Positions 34,937 to 44,626 of a stretch of 64,000 nucleotides of DNA are shown one piece after another; position 1 is the first letter of the stretch; every line of letters starts with the position of its first letter. The stretch comes from Bacteroidota bacterium. Its GTDB lineage: Bacteria > Bacteroidota > Bacteroidia > Cytophagales > Cytophagaceae. The notes under the pieces are model-generated. The model had not been told where the DNA came from and searched no databases. It saw only the letters and a program-made list of their open reading frames with translations. The stretch lies in the NCBI GenBank assembly GCA_023458555.1, contig JAEWYS010000008.1, forward strand, positions 422,430 through 486,429, given 5' to 3'. The position numbers and the translations under genes were made by a program.

Positions 34937-36931
34937 ATGTGTAAAATACCGGTTCGAGTTCTTTACGCTGTACTAGCACTCTTTTTGCCTTTTTTATCCT
35001 ACTCCCAGATAACCCGGTACCAATACAACTCAAGTATTGGCGGTCTGTCTGATCTGATTATTCCGCAATTGTTTGAAGTAGACAATAACAATAATGTCTA
35101 TATTCTTGAGCAGGAAGATTATGAATCCGGCTACAATCTAAAAAAGTTTAACTCCAGAAATGAGCTCATAAGTGATGTAAAACTAACTATTTCAGACAAC
35201 AGCTCTACCAACAGCCTGTATTTTTCGGCATTCAGATGTTCACCGTCCGGACAATTGCTCACATTGGACAGCTACAGCGGAATGGTATATGTATTCGACC
35301 AGGATGGAAACCAGACCAAAGAGCTATATTTGTATGACAACGATGATCTTATTGAAAAATCACTGTATTATCCCAGTGATATGATTGTCAGCGGGAACAA
35401 TACAATTTATATATTATACAGCAACGGAATAGCAGAGCTTGACTTTGAAGGAAGTGTTATCAGCCTCTGGATGTTTGAAGAATATCTCAATACACATTCA
35501 CTGACAATTGATAAAAAAGGGAATCTGTACGTATCTTTTGATCTTTCTATTCTTGTTCTTGCTCCTGACGGAACAGTGATCAATACTATTTCTACGTATA
35601 TACCTCTTCCGGAGATCTATATAAGACAAATTGTATCCGATGGCTATGACAGGCTGTTTATCACGTATGGAGGCTATTACAGTAACGTTTACGCAATTTA
35701 CCGGACCGACGGAAGAGAAATTGCCTCTTATCAGGACGGACATCTCTATACCACTGAATCCGGAGAAACTGTATATGTTAGCTTTAGCGATTTAAGCCAG
35801 ATAGCATTCAAAAATCAGCGGTTGTATATCGGAGATTATCAATACGATAACAAGAATTCGATATTTCAATATGATCGTATTGCCATTTTTGACGAAATTA
35901 AACTTGAGCCATTTGCCATCCATGGTCCCGGTCGTATTCCAATCAATACTCCTGTTACCTACAAAATCTTACCAGAACTTGACGGCCAGTACCTATACTG
36001 CAAATATACCGGAACAAATGTTGAGCAAGTAATCCCGTTCGACTTTAGTTCCAGAGACGAAAGCCAGTGGAAAATAACACTAATTGCCTCTCCAGATGCT
36101 ACACGGGGACGACTTGTATGCATGTTTGAGTCCTCTCAGATTGAGCAGGATAGTATTTACCTGGATATCACTCCGTATGTTCCGGCCCGTCCATACTCAA
36201 TAAGTCCGGTCTCCTGTGATACCGAAGACTTTGTTCTTTGCGGAGATGGCTCTATAAAATCATTTAGTTTCAACAATATCAGTAAAAGTAATATTCATTG
36301 CAACGGATATGGCTACAAAGACTACACAATGGACAATCTTGTGGCCAGCGCCCATATAGGTCAGCTATACAGCGCTACGATATCCCTTGATACCGATCAT
36401 CCGTCTCTTCCGTACTATGCAGGCATCTGGATTGATCTGAATAATGACGGCGATTTTGATGACGAGGGTGAATTTGCCGGTACTTCCATTGCTTTTGACG
36501 GAATCGTAAAATTTATTAATATACAGATTCCCCGGCACTCAGACTATACAGGTGACGCACGCATGCGGGTACGCTCAAGAGTAATGACCCCATTTTCCGC
36601 CGGTGAGTCCTGCATGAGAAAGGGAGATATCGGAGAAACCCAGGATTATGCGGTACAAATTACCCACTCACTGTCACTCGCTGCTTCCGAAGTAATCACC
36701 CCGAATAATGATGGTAAGAATGATCACTTTGTTATACAAGGTGTCGATCATGACTACGACAATAACCTTGTGATAACTGATTCATACGGCAAAGTAATCA
36801 GGCAGATGAGCAATTACACAAATGACTGGCCTTCACAGGATGACCGTAGTATATTGCCATCCGGAACATATTATTATTTCTTTGAAAACGGCCCGGGATC
36901 AATCAATGGCTTTTTCATTGTAAACTACTAA
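34937..36931 (+). CDS. Secreted propeller-GEVED protein with T9SS type-B C-terminal domain (paralogue 2)
   Basis: The 664 residues run parallel to the preceding gene: signal peptide (ends LSYSQ), SSIGG motif at the mature N-terminus, propeller-like strands, GEVED domain (YYAGIWIDLNNDGDFDDEGEF in pieces, GETQDYAV) and a type-B CTD (ITPNNDGKNDHF, LVITDSYGKVI, NDWPSQ, GTYYYFF, final NGFFIVNY). The C-terminal third is much more conserved than the propeller half, which suggests shared export and anchoring but divergent binding. Both genes are followed by a PorP/SprF gene 30 bp downstream, so the pair is likely its cargo. Confidence 0.83.
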   Translation: MCKIPVRVLYAVLALFLPFLSYSQITRYQYNSSIGGLSDLIIPQLFEVDNNNNVYILEQEDYESGYNLKKFNSRNELISDVKLTISDNSSTNSLYFSAFRCSPSGQLLTLDSYSGMVYVFDQDGNQTKELYLYDNDDLIEKSLYYPSDMIVSGNNTIYILYSNGIAELDFEGSVISLWMFEEYLNTHSLTIDKKGNLYVSFDLSILVLAPDGTVINTISTYIPLPEIYIRQIVSDGYDRLFITYGGYYSNVYAIYRTDGREIASYQDGHLYTTESGETVYVSFSDLSQIAFKNQRLYIGDYQYDNKNSIFQYDRIAIFDEIKLEPFAIHGPGRIPINTPVTYKILPELDGQYLYCKYTGTNVEQVIPFDFSSRDESQWKITLIASPDATRGRLVCMFESSQIEQDSIYLDITPYVPARPYSISPVSCDTEDFVLCGDGSIKSFSFNNISKSNIHCNGYGYKDYTMDNLVASAHIGQLYSATISLDTDHPSLPYYAGIWIDLNNDGDFDDEGEFAGTSIAFDGIVKFINIQIPRHSDYTGDARMRVRSRVMTPFSAGESCMRKGDIGETQDYAVQITHSLSLAASEVITPNNDGKNDHFVIQGVDHDYDNNLVITDSYGKVIRQMSNYTNDWPSQDDRSILPSGTYYYFFENGPGSINGFFIVNY

Positions 36932-36961
36932 ACCATTAATTAAAAAATAATTGCCAAGCAT

Positions 36962-37870
36962 ATGTTTCCATTTAAGATTTTTCTTATAATCGCAACAGCC
37001 AGCTTTCCCGTTTTCAATTCTTACGCACAGGATCTGCCAAGGACAACCCTTTACATGTTCAATCGCCAGCTGTACAACCCGGCTGCAAACGGGACTGATG
37101 CCGCGGGAACCAATGCTTCCGTACTCTATCGCCATCAATATGCCAATATCAAGGGTGCTCCGAGATATATCTCAGCATGGGGAGATCACCGGTTTGCCGC
37201 CAAAAAGATGGCTGTAGGATTAAATGTAAACTCATTTCGCTATGGGATAACCCGCGAAAATGAAGTAACGGCAAACTACGCATATCTTCTGCCCGTAACA
37301 AGAAAAATCAAATTGTCTATGGGATTAAGAGCCGGACTGGCCGGAGTATCCGTACGAACAGCCGAGCTCAATAATGTCTGGGATGAAAATGACCAGGCTG
37401 TATCAGATTTACATTTCTCCCAGACATATGGGAAGATAGGTGCCGGATTTCAATTATATTCGGATAAGTTTTATGCAGGCGTCAGCGCTCCTGACCTGTT
37501 TTCCGGCAAAAAAGCATTCTTTGTAGATACAGACCGTTCCGTACTGTCAAGAGCAAACTATATTCTCTATGCCGGAGGCACCATCGGCCTTAATGATTCA
37601 TACCGATTGCTTCCTTCCGCCATTACTTATATTTCTGACAACAATACTCAGCTATACGGAAGCATATTATTTGAAGTAAAACAGTATTTTCTTGCAGGAA
37701 TTACAGTCTCTACCAACGCCATGTTTTCCCTTACTGCAGGCGCTTATTTAAGCCCGAGAATCCGTTTTGGCTACTCCTATGAATTCAGCAAACCAGGAGC
37801 CATCGCCAGGCTCAATACCCACGAGCTAAACATCAGATACGCTGTTGATAACCTGTTCAGACAAAAATAA
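36962..37870 (+). CDS. PorP/SprF-family T9SS outer-membrane protein
   Basis: This 302-residue beta-barrel has a signal peptide (ends NSYAQ) and the family N-terminus TLYMFNRQLYNPAANG, followed by YRHQYANIKGAP, a standard variant of the YRxQW motif. Later strands (GLRAGL, GAGFQLYSDKFYAGVSAPDL, FGYSYEF) match PorP/SprF proteins. It begins 30 bp after the second GEVED-CTD gene. Its stop shares a base with the next start (TAATG), so it is translationally coupled to the TPR-CHAT gene. A role in surface handling of the two upstream cargos is inferred. Confidence 0.88.
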   Translation: MFPFKIFLIIATASFPVFNSYAQDLPRTTLYMFNRQLYNPAANGTDAAGTNASVLYRHQYANIKGAPRYISAWGDHRFAAKKMAVGLNVNSFRYGITRENEVTANYAYLLPVTRKIKLSMGLRAGLAGVSVRTAELNNVWDENDQAVSDLHFSQTYGKIGAGFQLYSDKFYAGVSAPDLFSGKKAFFVDTDRSVLSRANYILYAGGTIGLNDSYRLLPSAITYISDNNTQLYGSILFEVKQYFLAGITVSTNAMFSLTAGAYLSPRIRFGYSYEFSKPGAIARLNTHELNIRYAVDNLFRQK

Positions 37871-40800
37871 TGTATATTCTGACTTCACTTCTAACCATAC
37901 TATCTTTCGCAGTTTTGGCCCAAAAAGGCCCCGAAAGAAAAATAGAAAGCAAGATAGCTCAGGCAGAGTACGCCTATGAACAGGGCAAGCTTGAGGAAGC
38001 CTCCAGTCTGGCCGGCATTACAGTAAAGCAATATGCCAGCCTCAGCGAAAAACCTTTCTCATATTTTGAGCTGCTAAGAATAAAATCCCTTGCCGATTTT
38101 CACAATGCCCGGTTCAAAGATTTTTCCGAAACAGAAAAATACCTTAATCAGGAAATATCAGAAGGGGGGCAAGAGGCGCAGTATGCCCGGCTGGTCCTGA
38201 CATCTGTGTACCTTAGTACCAGGCAGACTATAAAAGCTATTGAGCTTACCGGAAAAAATAACGATCTGGGTCCGGATAGCTTTCTGAGAAAAGACCTTGA
38301 CATTCTGACTGCCGAAGCACTTTACCAGCAGGGATTTTATACTCAAAGTCTTGAGATACTTTCCTCTCAGGAAAATTTCAGAAAACTCTTAATCAGCAAA
38401 GCCAACAGTACCAGCAATATCTATAGTCAGGCAAATCTCAATCTGAGAAGACATAAGACAAATTATGCCAGAATCAAAAGTCTTCAGGTACAAAATATAT
38501 TGGCTCAAGGCTATACTGCTCGGGCAGAAGACTCTCTCAATACGCATATTTCATGGCTCAGATCCAGTCTTGCTGATTCAAAGCTGCTGCTTTTCGATGC
38601 ATATCTTACTCTGGCCGCCATTTTCGAGCAAAAGAATGATCCGGGCAGCGCTTCGAAAGCCTATGCACAGGCCATATATCATGCCGGCAACAGCAATCGG
38701 GCCCCGTTAAAAGCGTATGCCCTCTATAAGCAGGCATCACATCAGCTTTTTATGGGCAACCGTATCAGCGCTGATGCCAAAATCCGGGAACTTCAAATCG
38801 ATGCTTTTCAGATAGCCGGAATAGACGAGCCGGTTCAGCCTTATTATGAGCTAACTTCCATAGCAAGGACGTATATGGAGGGAAATACCAGAAAAGCAAT
38901 GGCATCGCTGGAGAAACTCCGGACGCTGCTACATGATATTCCGGACTTTCACCCGTTCTGGAAGGAATACTATCTGCTTACATCCCGTCTGGCGTATGCC
39001 AACTCCGATATTAATGTATATCTCAATGCTACCGGTCAGCTATCCAGGCTGATCAGCGCCAATACCGGTCACAAATCCATAGTCAGTATCATGGCCTCAC
39101 TGAATGAGCTGATGAAAACCAGCAATTTCAAAGGTTTTTACCAGATCGGTCACATTGATATAGCAGCAGGTATCCGGCAGCTGGACAAAGAAATGAATCC
39201 CAATGGCTCTATCCTGACAGGATATTATGACATAGCTGCCGAATATTATTACGCCAAAGGCCTTATCGATTCTGCTTTATTTTTCTCGGAAGCTTCACTG
39301 CGCTTTAAACCTGATCAAAGCAACAGGCAGCAGCTCAACTCACTCATATATCAGCTAAAAAATGCTCTGCTGAAAGGCTTGAAAGGAGATATTCAGACAA
39401 CCCGTAAAATACTTGAGCAAAACGAAAAAGATGTTCTTCGTTACAGCAAGGCATATACAGATCAGGCTCTGAAAAGCCTTCTTCTGCTAAATCAGCTCTA
39501 TCAGCTCACAGAACAGAAGCAAAAGAGCATTCAGCTTGCCGGCACAATCAGAAACATTCGAAAGCCGACACAGGGACTTTTAAATATTCCTGAAAGCATA
39601 GAAGCAGATTATGCGTTGGCAAGCATCTACTCAGAATCAGGAAATTATTACAAAGCCGAAAAAATTATTACCGACAGCCGCCGACATACCGGCAAGGAAT
39701 TACCGGCCGGGCCGTTTATCTTTCCTCTGATTCTGCTCGAATCTGAAATAAACCTTATCAACGGAAATTTTGAGGCCGCAGAAAATGGCATTATACAGGC
39801 CATCCGTCTGAGTGAGCAGTATTTCGGGCCAATGTCTCTGCAGCTTGCCCGGGCCCGCTATCAGTATGCTCAATATTTCGATGCCATTGCAGATTATCCG
39901 AACGCCACAGAAGAATTAGGCAAAGCAACCTCACTGCTTACAAAGGCGCTGGGGCAATCCAACAGTTTTAGTCCGGACCTGTATTTGCTGCAGGCTGAGC
40001 TGGCTATCCGATCCGGTCAAGCCACCAAGGATATCAGCGCTTATTATGTAAAAGCGCTGGAAATCGCATTAAACTCATTTCAGGAAAACAGTGAGAAATA
40101 CAACAAAATACTGATCAGCTACTCGGACTACCTGATACGTCAGCAAAACTATAATGAAGCAGCCAGACTGATCGACAAAGCGCTTGGCTATTTTCAGAAT
40201 ACCGGCAATACTAAATCCTTGCCATATGCCAATGTACTGCGTACCCGCGGCAAGCTGTCATACGCACGCAAGGAATATGCAGCTGCCGAAAAGGAGTTTT
40301 CCAATGCGGAAAGGATCATCCAAGACCGTCTGTCTAAGGAGCACCCTGCGTACAACACCTGTCTGGGAGAACTCTCCCGAGCCTGTTATATGCAAGGTCA
40401 GTCGGACAAGGCCATACAGATAATGGAAGAGACCATTCCCAGATACCTGAAGTATATCGAAACACTTTTCCCCGGCATGAGCTTCCGGCAGAAATCCGGA
40501 TACTGGGCGGCTTTCAAGGACGAATTTGAGTTCTATAACTACCTTTTATTGTCCGCTTATGCCAATAATAAACCTGCAGAGCTGGGTAAAGTATACAACA
40601 ATATTATCGCAACAAAGGCAATTCTGTTAAGTTCAGACAAGCAAATAAGGCAAAACATTGCCGCCTCAGGAGACAGTGTCCTGATCAATATGTTTGAAGA
40701 CTGGATTTCACAGAAAGAGTTTCTGGGAAGTGTGTACGGGCTTAATGCTGCCGAACAGGCAGAGCTCGGCATCACTATTGAAGAGCTGGAGAAAAAAATA

Positions 40801-42033
40801 GAAGCCCAGGAAAAAAATATAGGTCTGCGTTCTGCCTATTTCGCAGATAATTCTGTCAGGCAAAAAGCCACCTGGAAAGATATATGTGCACAGCTTCTGA
40901 GTAATGAAAGTGTGGTTGAGATCCTGCGGGTCCGTTACTTCAATCAAAGCTTTACGGATTCGGCCTTCTATGCAGCGCTGGTGCTAAATGGCAATAAGGA
41001 TTTTCCGATCTATGTCAAAATTCCCAGGGCCGGTGAACTGGAAGGCAGATATTATAAATATCTCCGCAATACACTGATTTTAAACATAGATGATGAATAT
41101 TCGTACCAGAAATTCTGGGCTCCGATAGCATCAGTTCTTGGCACTAGCAATACCATTTACTTCTCTCCGGACGGAATCTATTATCAGATAAACCCGGAAA
41201 CTTTCAAAACTCCGGAAAACACTTTTCTGCTCGATAAACAATCGATCACGTTCCTGAGCAACAGCAAAGACCTGATTCGTTCCAAGCAGAATTTAAAAAA
41301 CAGAAAGGCTATACAAAAAACAGCGCCGGTATTTGTTCTTGGCGGCAATCCGACCTATTATTCCAATGGTCAGTCCGGCAGGGTAATCCAGCTTCCGGGA
41401 GCGGAAAAAGAAGTGCTTGAAATAGCAGCCTTATTGAAAAAACATTCTCTGACTACCCATGTCCTGACCGGAAGTGCCCTGACAGAAGATACGGTAAAAT
41501 CCATGCAGAATCTCAACGTGCTTCATTTTGCCACACATGGTTATTTTCAGGAAAGTTCATACAAAAATGATAATAGCCGCCTGGACAACTCCCTGCTTAA
41601 TTCCGGAATTCTGTTTTACAGAGGCGGAGAGCTACTGGAAAACTCTGAAAATATAAACGGCCGGAGTGGTATACTCACTGCTTACGAAGCTGCTTCATTA
41701 AATCTTGCCAATACAGATCTGATTATTTTAAGCGCCTGTGAAACAGGGAGAGGTGAAATTGTCAACGGAGAAGGAGTATTCGGCTTACAGCGCTCTTTTC
41801 TGCTTGCCGGGGCCGATGCTGTCATCATGAGCTTGTTTAAAGTGCAGGATGACATTACCCAGGCTTTCATGTATCATTTTTATGAGGAATATATTCGCAG
41901 CGGGGACAAACGAAAAGCATTCGCGCTTGCCAAAAGGAAAGTCAAAGAAACAAATTCGTCACCATTAAGCTGGGGAGCTTTCCTTATGATTGAAAGCAAT
42001 CCGAAAAACGGTGCAGCGCCTGCAATCCACTAA
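37870..42033 (+). CDS. Exported TPR-CHAT protein (caspase-like protease family)
   Basis: The protein has 1387 residues. A short signal-peptide-like N-terminus (LTSLLTILSFAVLAQ) precedes about 950 residues of tetratricopeptide-type helical repeats, with many A-x-x-x-Y and YAxxxY helices. The C-terminal CHAT domain spans about 1110-1380. The His/Cys dyad is intact: H1223 in LHFATHGYF and C1290 in ILSACETGRGE, followed by GEGVFGLQRSFLLAGADAV in pieces. CHAT domains are clan-CD proteases or their inactive relatives. Export would place this one in the periplasm. Coupling to PorP/SprF (TAATG) ties it to the T9SS cargo genes. The signal peptide is weak, so a cytoplasmic location remains possible. 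Confidence 0.85.
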   Translation: MYILTSLLTILSFAVLAQKGPERKIESKIAQAEYAYEQGKLEEASSLAGITVKQYASLSEKPFSYFELLRIKSLADFHNARFKDFSETEKYLNQEISEGGQEAQYARLVLTSVYLSTRQTIKAIELTGKNNDLGPDSFLRKDLDILTAEALYQQGFYTQSLEILSSQENFRKLLISKANSTSNIYSQANLNLRRHKTNYARIKSLQVQNILAQGYTARAEDSLNTHISWLRSSLADSKLLLFDAYLTLAAIFEQKNDPGSASKAYAQAIYHAGNSNRAPLKAYALYKQASHQLFMGNRISADAKIRELQIDAFQIAGIDEPVQPYYELTSIARTYMEGNTRKAMASLEKLRTLLHDIPDFHPFWKEYYLLTSRLAYANSDINVYLNATGQLSRLISANTGHKSIVSIMASLNELMKTSNFKGFYQIGHIDIAAGIRQLDKEMNPNGSILTGYYDIAAEYYYAKGLIDSALFFSEASLRFKPDQSNRQQLNSLIYQLKNALLKGLKGDIQTTRKILEQNEKDVLRYSKAYTDQALKSLLLLNQLYQLTEQKQKSIQLAGTIRNIRKPTQGLLNIPESIEADYALASIYSESGNYYKAEKIITDSRRHTGKELPAGPFIFPLILLESEINLINGNFEAAENGIIQAIRLSEQYFGPMSLQLARARYQYAQYFDAIADYPNATEELGKATSLLTKALGQSNSFSPDLYLLQAELAIRSGQATKDISAYYVKALEIALNSFQENSEKYNKILISYSDYLIRQQNYNEAARLIDKALGYFQNTGNTKSLPYANVLRTRGKLSYARKEYAAAEKEFSNAERIIQDRLSKEHPAYNTCLGELSRACYMQGQSDKAIQIMEETIPRYLKYIETLFPGMSFRQKSGYWAAFKDEFEFYNYLLLSAYANNKPAELGKVYNNIIATKAILLSSDKQIRQNIAASGDSVLINMFEDWISQKEFLGSVYGLNAAEQAELGITIEELEKKIEAQEKNIGLRSAYFADNSVRQKATWKDICAQLLSNESVVEILRVRYFNQSFTDSAFYAALVLNGNKDFPIYVKIPRAGELEGRYYKYLRNTLILNIDDEYSYQKFWAPIASVLGTSNTIYFSPDGIYYQINPETFKTPENTFLLDKQSITFLSNSKDLIRSKQNLKNRKAIQKTAPVFVLGGNPTYYSNGQSGRVIQLPGAEKEVLEIAALLKKHSLTTHVLTGSALTEDTVKSMQNLNVLHFATHGYFQESSYKNDNSRLDNSLLNSGILFYRGGELLENSENINGRSGILTAYEAASLNLANTDLIILSACETGRGEIVNGEGVFGLQRSFLLAGADAVIMSLFKVQDDITQAFMYHFYEEYIRSGDKRKAFALAKRKVKETNSSPLSWGAFLMIESNPKNGAAPAIH

Positions 42034-42041
42034 TACAACAG

Positions 42042-42086
42042 AATCGTGAAGTTTTAACAAAGTTTTTTTGCTAAAATTTCACGATT
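42042..42086 (+). terminator. Long AT-rich hairpin after the TPR-CHAT gene
   Basis: AATCGTGAAGTTTTA (42042-42056) pairs with TAAAATTTCACGATT (42072-42086), 15 bp with one G-T pair and a 15-nt loop, 8 bp after the stop. A T-rich tail follows (TTAT). It probably ends the cargo/CHAT transcript or protects its 3' end. Confidence 0.6.
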
Positions 42087-42171
42087 TTATACAATAAAGG
42101 ATATTTTTTTTCATTAATCCTTTAATAAAATAACATTATCCATTAATTTCCACAATCAAAACAGATACAGC

Positions 42172-42765
42172 ATGAGCAGATTGGTAATTTTGATTTCCCT
42201 TCTATTTGGTTTTTCGTTTGCACACGCTCAAAACGAACCTGTAACTCTAAATGATAAATGGGAAAAAGTTGTGGACAAATCAGAGTCCTACCAGCATTAT
42301 AAGGTTATAAAGAAAACAGACCTGAAAGATGTCTGGCAGGCTATAAATGATACCATACAGCTTTATAAAAGCTCCCTGAAACAGGAAAAAGCTACTATCG
42401 GTAATCAAAAAGGCCAGATTCAGTCACTGGAAAAAGAGGTACAGGGACTCAACGAAAGCCTCAGCCAGCTTACATTAAGCAAAGACAGCATGACGTTTAT
42501 GAATGCCACTGTCGATAAATATACCTATGCTACTACGCTTTGGTTCATTATTGCTTCAGTAGCTATTGCATGTGCCGTACTTTTCTTTTTGTATCAGAAC
42601 AGTCACAAGGTAACACGTCAGAAGATCAACGAATACGAACAATTGTTTAACGCTTTTGAAGAGCATAAAAAAACGACCCTCGAGAAAGAACGCAAGCTGA
42701 AGCGTGAGCTTCAGACACAATCCAATCTGATTGAAGAGCTAAAAACCTCTACACGAAGAGTGTAG
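42172..42765 (+). CDS. Coiled-coil single-pass membrane protein of unknown function
   Basis: The 197 residues comprise a signal peptide (ends AHAQ), a periplasmic coiled coil of about 60 residues (KQEKATIGNQKGQIQSLEKE), a membrane helix near 122-143 (LWFIIASVAIACAVLFFLY) and a cytoplasmic coiled coil ending in basic residues. No enzymatic motif is visible. The protein could bridge periplasm and cytoplasm as a structural or scaffolding factor. A 7-bp inverted repeat (AAAGGAT 42096-42102, ATCCTTT 42117-42123) lies about 50 bp upstream. A strong terminator follows. Confidence 0.7.
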   Translation: MSRLVILISLLFGFSFAHAQNEPVTLNDKWEKVVDKSESYQHYKVIKKTDLKDVWQAINDTIQLYKSSLKQEKATIGNQKGQIQSLEKEVQGLNESLSQLTLSKDSMTFMNATVDKYTYATTLWFIIASVAIACAVLFFLYQNSHKVTRQKINEYEQLFNAFEEHKKTTLEKERKLKRELQTQSNLIEELKTSTRRV

Positions 42766-42783
42766 ACACCGGTTAACATATGC

Positions 42784-42811
42784 AAAAAAGCCAGCGAAAG
42801 CTGGTTTTTTT
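42784..42811 (+). terminator. Intrinsic terminator with GAAA tetraloop
   Basis: CCAGC (42791-42795), loop GAAA, GCTGG (42800-42804), flanked by an A run before and seven T after. It closes the coiled-coil membrane protein gene. Confidence 0.85.
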
Positions 42812-43225
42812 GTTTAATAACAATTCAATTGCTAAACAGTTTACCCGAAAATAGCATATACTTATAAACCGCATAGCTATTGGGCATCATCAGCATAATA
42901 GTCAAGTTTTAAATTGTACTTTTTGAGTATATTTTTTTCTTATTCCAAACCATATGTTTTATAAATCTGTTTTTATGACTCAGCATACGGACAATATTTA
43001 AAAACCAATAAAACAAAATATAAAACTAATTATCATATAGTTAAACAATAAAACAAATATAATTCGAGTCACCAGGATCATCCCGGAGCCTCCTTGCAAA
43101 CAGCATAATCCGCTTTCGGAATCATTTTAAAAAAAATTATGTTTTTCCGGTTCGAAGTTTTCAGAACCAATAAAACTTTACTAGCTTTATTCCGACAATT
43201 AAAACAAAACGACTGATTGCAGAAA
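42812..43225 (+). other. AT-rich upstream region of the efflux operon with three copies of an (A)CAATAAAAC motif
   Basis: No gene is apparent in these 414 bp. Copies of ACCAATAAAAC lie at 43004-43014 and 43166-43176, and AACAATAAAAC at 43044-43054. A near-consensus minus-7 (TAGCTTTA, one mismatch) is at 43182-43189. The region also has a small GGTTC/GAACC hairpin at 43150-43168. The repeats may be regulator sites, perhaps for the GbsR/MarR-type protein encoded after the operon, but AT-rich sequence makes chance copies likely. Confidence 0.35.
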
Positions 43226-44608
43226 ATGAAAAATTCCACTTTTTATCTGATCGTCTTATTAAGTTTTACAGTCCTCTATCAGGGTAAAGCCCAAACCCCG
43301 GGAGCCAAGGCTCTTTCGATAAAGGAGTGTATTGAATATGCGTCGGAAAACAACTATAATCTCCGTATTGCCCGTCTGGATGAAAATATCTCAGACAAGC
43401 GGATCATCGAAGTGCGAAGTACAGGGCTTCCTCAGGCAAATATAAATGGTGTCTTTGAGGACCGCCTGAAAATTCCGCTTTTGATTATCCCGAACATGGA
43501 CCAGTTTATGGGTGGAGGACAAGGTGGTGGTATCCCGATGGGATATCAGTACAACTCAAGTCTTTCCGGGGAAGTAACCCAAATGATTTACGACCAGACT
43601 TTCTGGACCGGACTAAAAGCAGCAAAAAGCTCCACCAAGTACTACAAGCAAAACAGTACCTGGGTGAACGAAAACACAGCTTACAGCATAGCCGATTCCT
43701 ATTATAAAGTGATCGTTATTGAAAAACAGCTGACTCTGCTCAATATCAATCTTTCCAATACGACTACCACATTGTCAATGACAGAGCTGCAATACAACAA
43801 TGGCCTTGCGAAAAAAGTAGATATTAACCGTCTCAGGGTAAATAAGGCGAATCTTGAATCCCAGATCAAACAGGCAGAGTTAAATCTTGAGCAGGCGTAC
43901 AACAGCCTTAAGTTTCAAATGGGCATGCCGCTTGATCAGCCTATTGCCCTGAGCGATACGACGTTTGAATTGTCTCAGACAGAATTGCAGTCAGCCGAAA
44001 ATCCCGGGCAGTTTTTTGACAAGAGAACAGATTACAGGCTGCTGGAAACTAATCTGGAGCTTCAGAAACTGGATCAGAAAAGCATTACGAATCAGTATTT
44101 CCCGCGTCTTACAGGATTCGCAAACTATAGCTATGTAGGGCAGGGACCTGATCTGGGGTTGTACAAAACCAAAAACAACGACTGGGTTGACTATACTACT
44201 GCTTCAATAGGACTTCGGTTATCCATTCCCGTTTTTGACGGTCTCCGCAAAAGTGCGCTCGTGCAGCAATCCAAAGTAAAGCAGGATCAGCTGAAACAAC
44301 AGCTGGAACTGAAAAAGCAACAAATCAATATTGAGGTATCAAATGCAGAAATCCAGTACAAAAACACCTATCACCGGATTGCTGCCGAACAGGAAAATGT
44401 GAATCTTGCCGAGGAGGTGTACAATGTAACCCAGCTGGAATTCAGAGAAGGTGTAGGTACATCAACTGATGTAGTTAATGCTGAATTTGCATTGCGTCAG
44501 GCACAAAACATTTATATCAGCACACTTCTGGAATTATATACTGCCAGATTGCAGCTGGAAAAATCCAAAGGAAATATTATCAATTATTTGACTTCAAACT
44601 CCCAGTAA
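43226..44608 (+). CDS. TolC-family outer-membrane efflux protein
   Basis: This 460-residue OEP-fold protein has a signal peptide (ends YQGKAQ) and the typical TolC start SIKECIEYASENNYNLR. Two long coiled-coil OEP repeats follow, with internal similarity between the halves and the late EVYNVTQLEFREGVGTSTDV segment. ATG 43226 is preferred over an in-frame TTG at 43217. It would form the outer-membrane channel of a tripartite pump with the adaptor and RND proteins encoded 18 and 28 bp-scale gaps downstream. The three genes are clearly one operon. Confidence 0.92.
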   Translation: MKNSTFYLIVLLSFTVLYQGKAQTPGAKALSIKECIEYASENNYNLRIARLDENISDKRIIEVRSTGLPQANINGVFEDRLKIPLLIIPNMDQFMGGGQGGGIPMGYQYNSSLSGEVTQMIYDQTFWTGLKAAKSSTKYYKQNSTWVNENTAYSIADSYYKVIVIEKQLTLLNINLSNTTTTLSMTELQYNNGLAKKVDINRLRVNKANLESQIKQAELNLEQAYNSLKFQMGMPLDQPIALSDTTFELSQTELQSAENPGQFFDKRTDYRLLETNLELQKLDQKSITNQYFPRLTGFANYSYVGQGPDLGLYKTKNNDWVDYTTASIGLRLSIPVFDGLRKSALVQQSKVKQDQLKQQLELKKQQINIEVSNAEIQYKNTYHRIAAEQENVNLAEEVYNVTQLEFREGVGTSTDVVNAEFALRQAQNIYISTLLELYTARLQLEKSKGNIINYLTSNSQ

Positions 44609-44626
44609 AATTAGCTTAATATTTTT

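Noticed and set aside
43150..43168. GGTTCGAA near the tolC-like gene as part of a tRNA T-loop.
   Set aside because: No acceptor, D or anticodon arms can be built around it; it is only a small GGTTC/GAACC hairpin.
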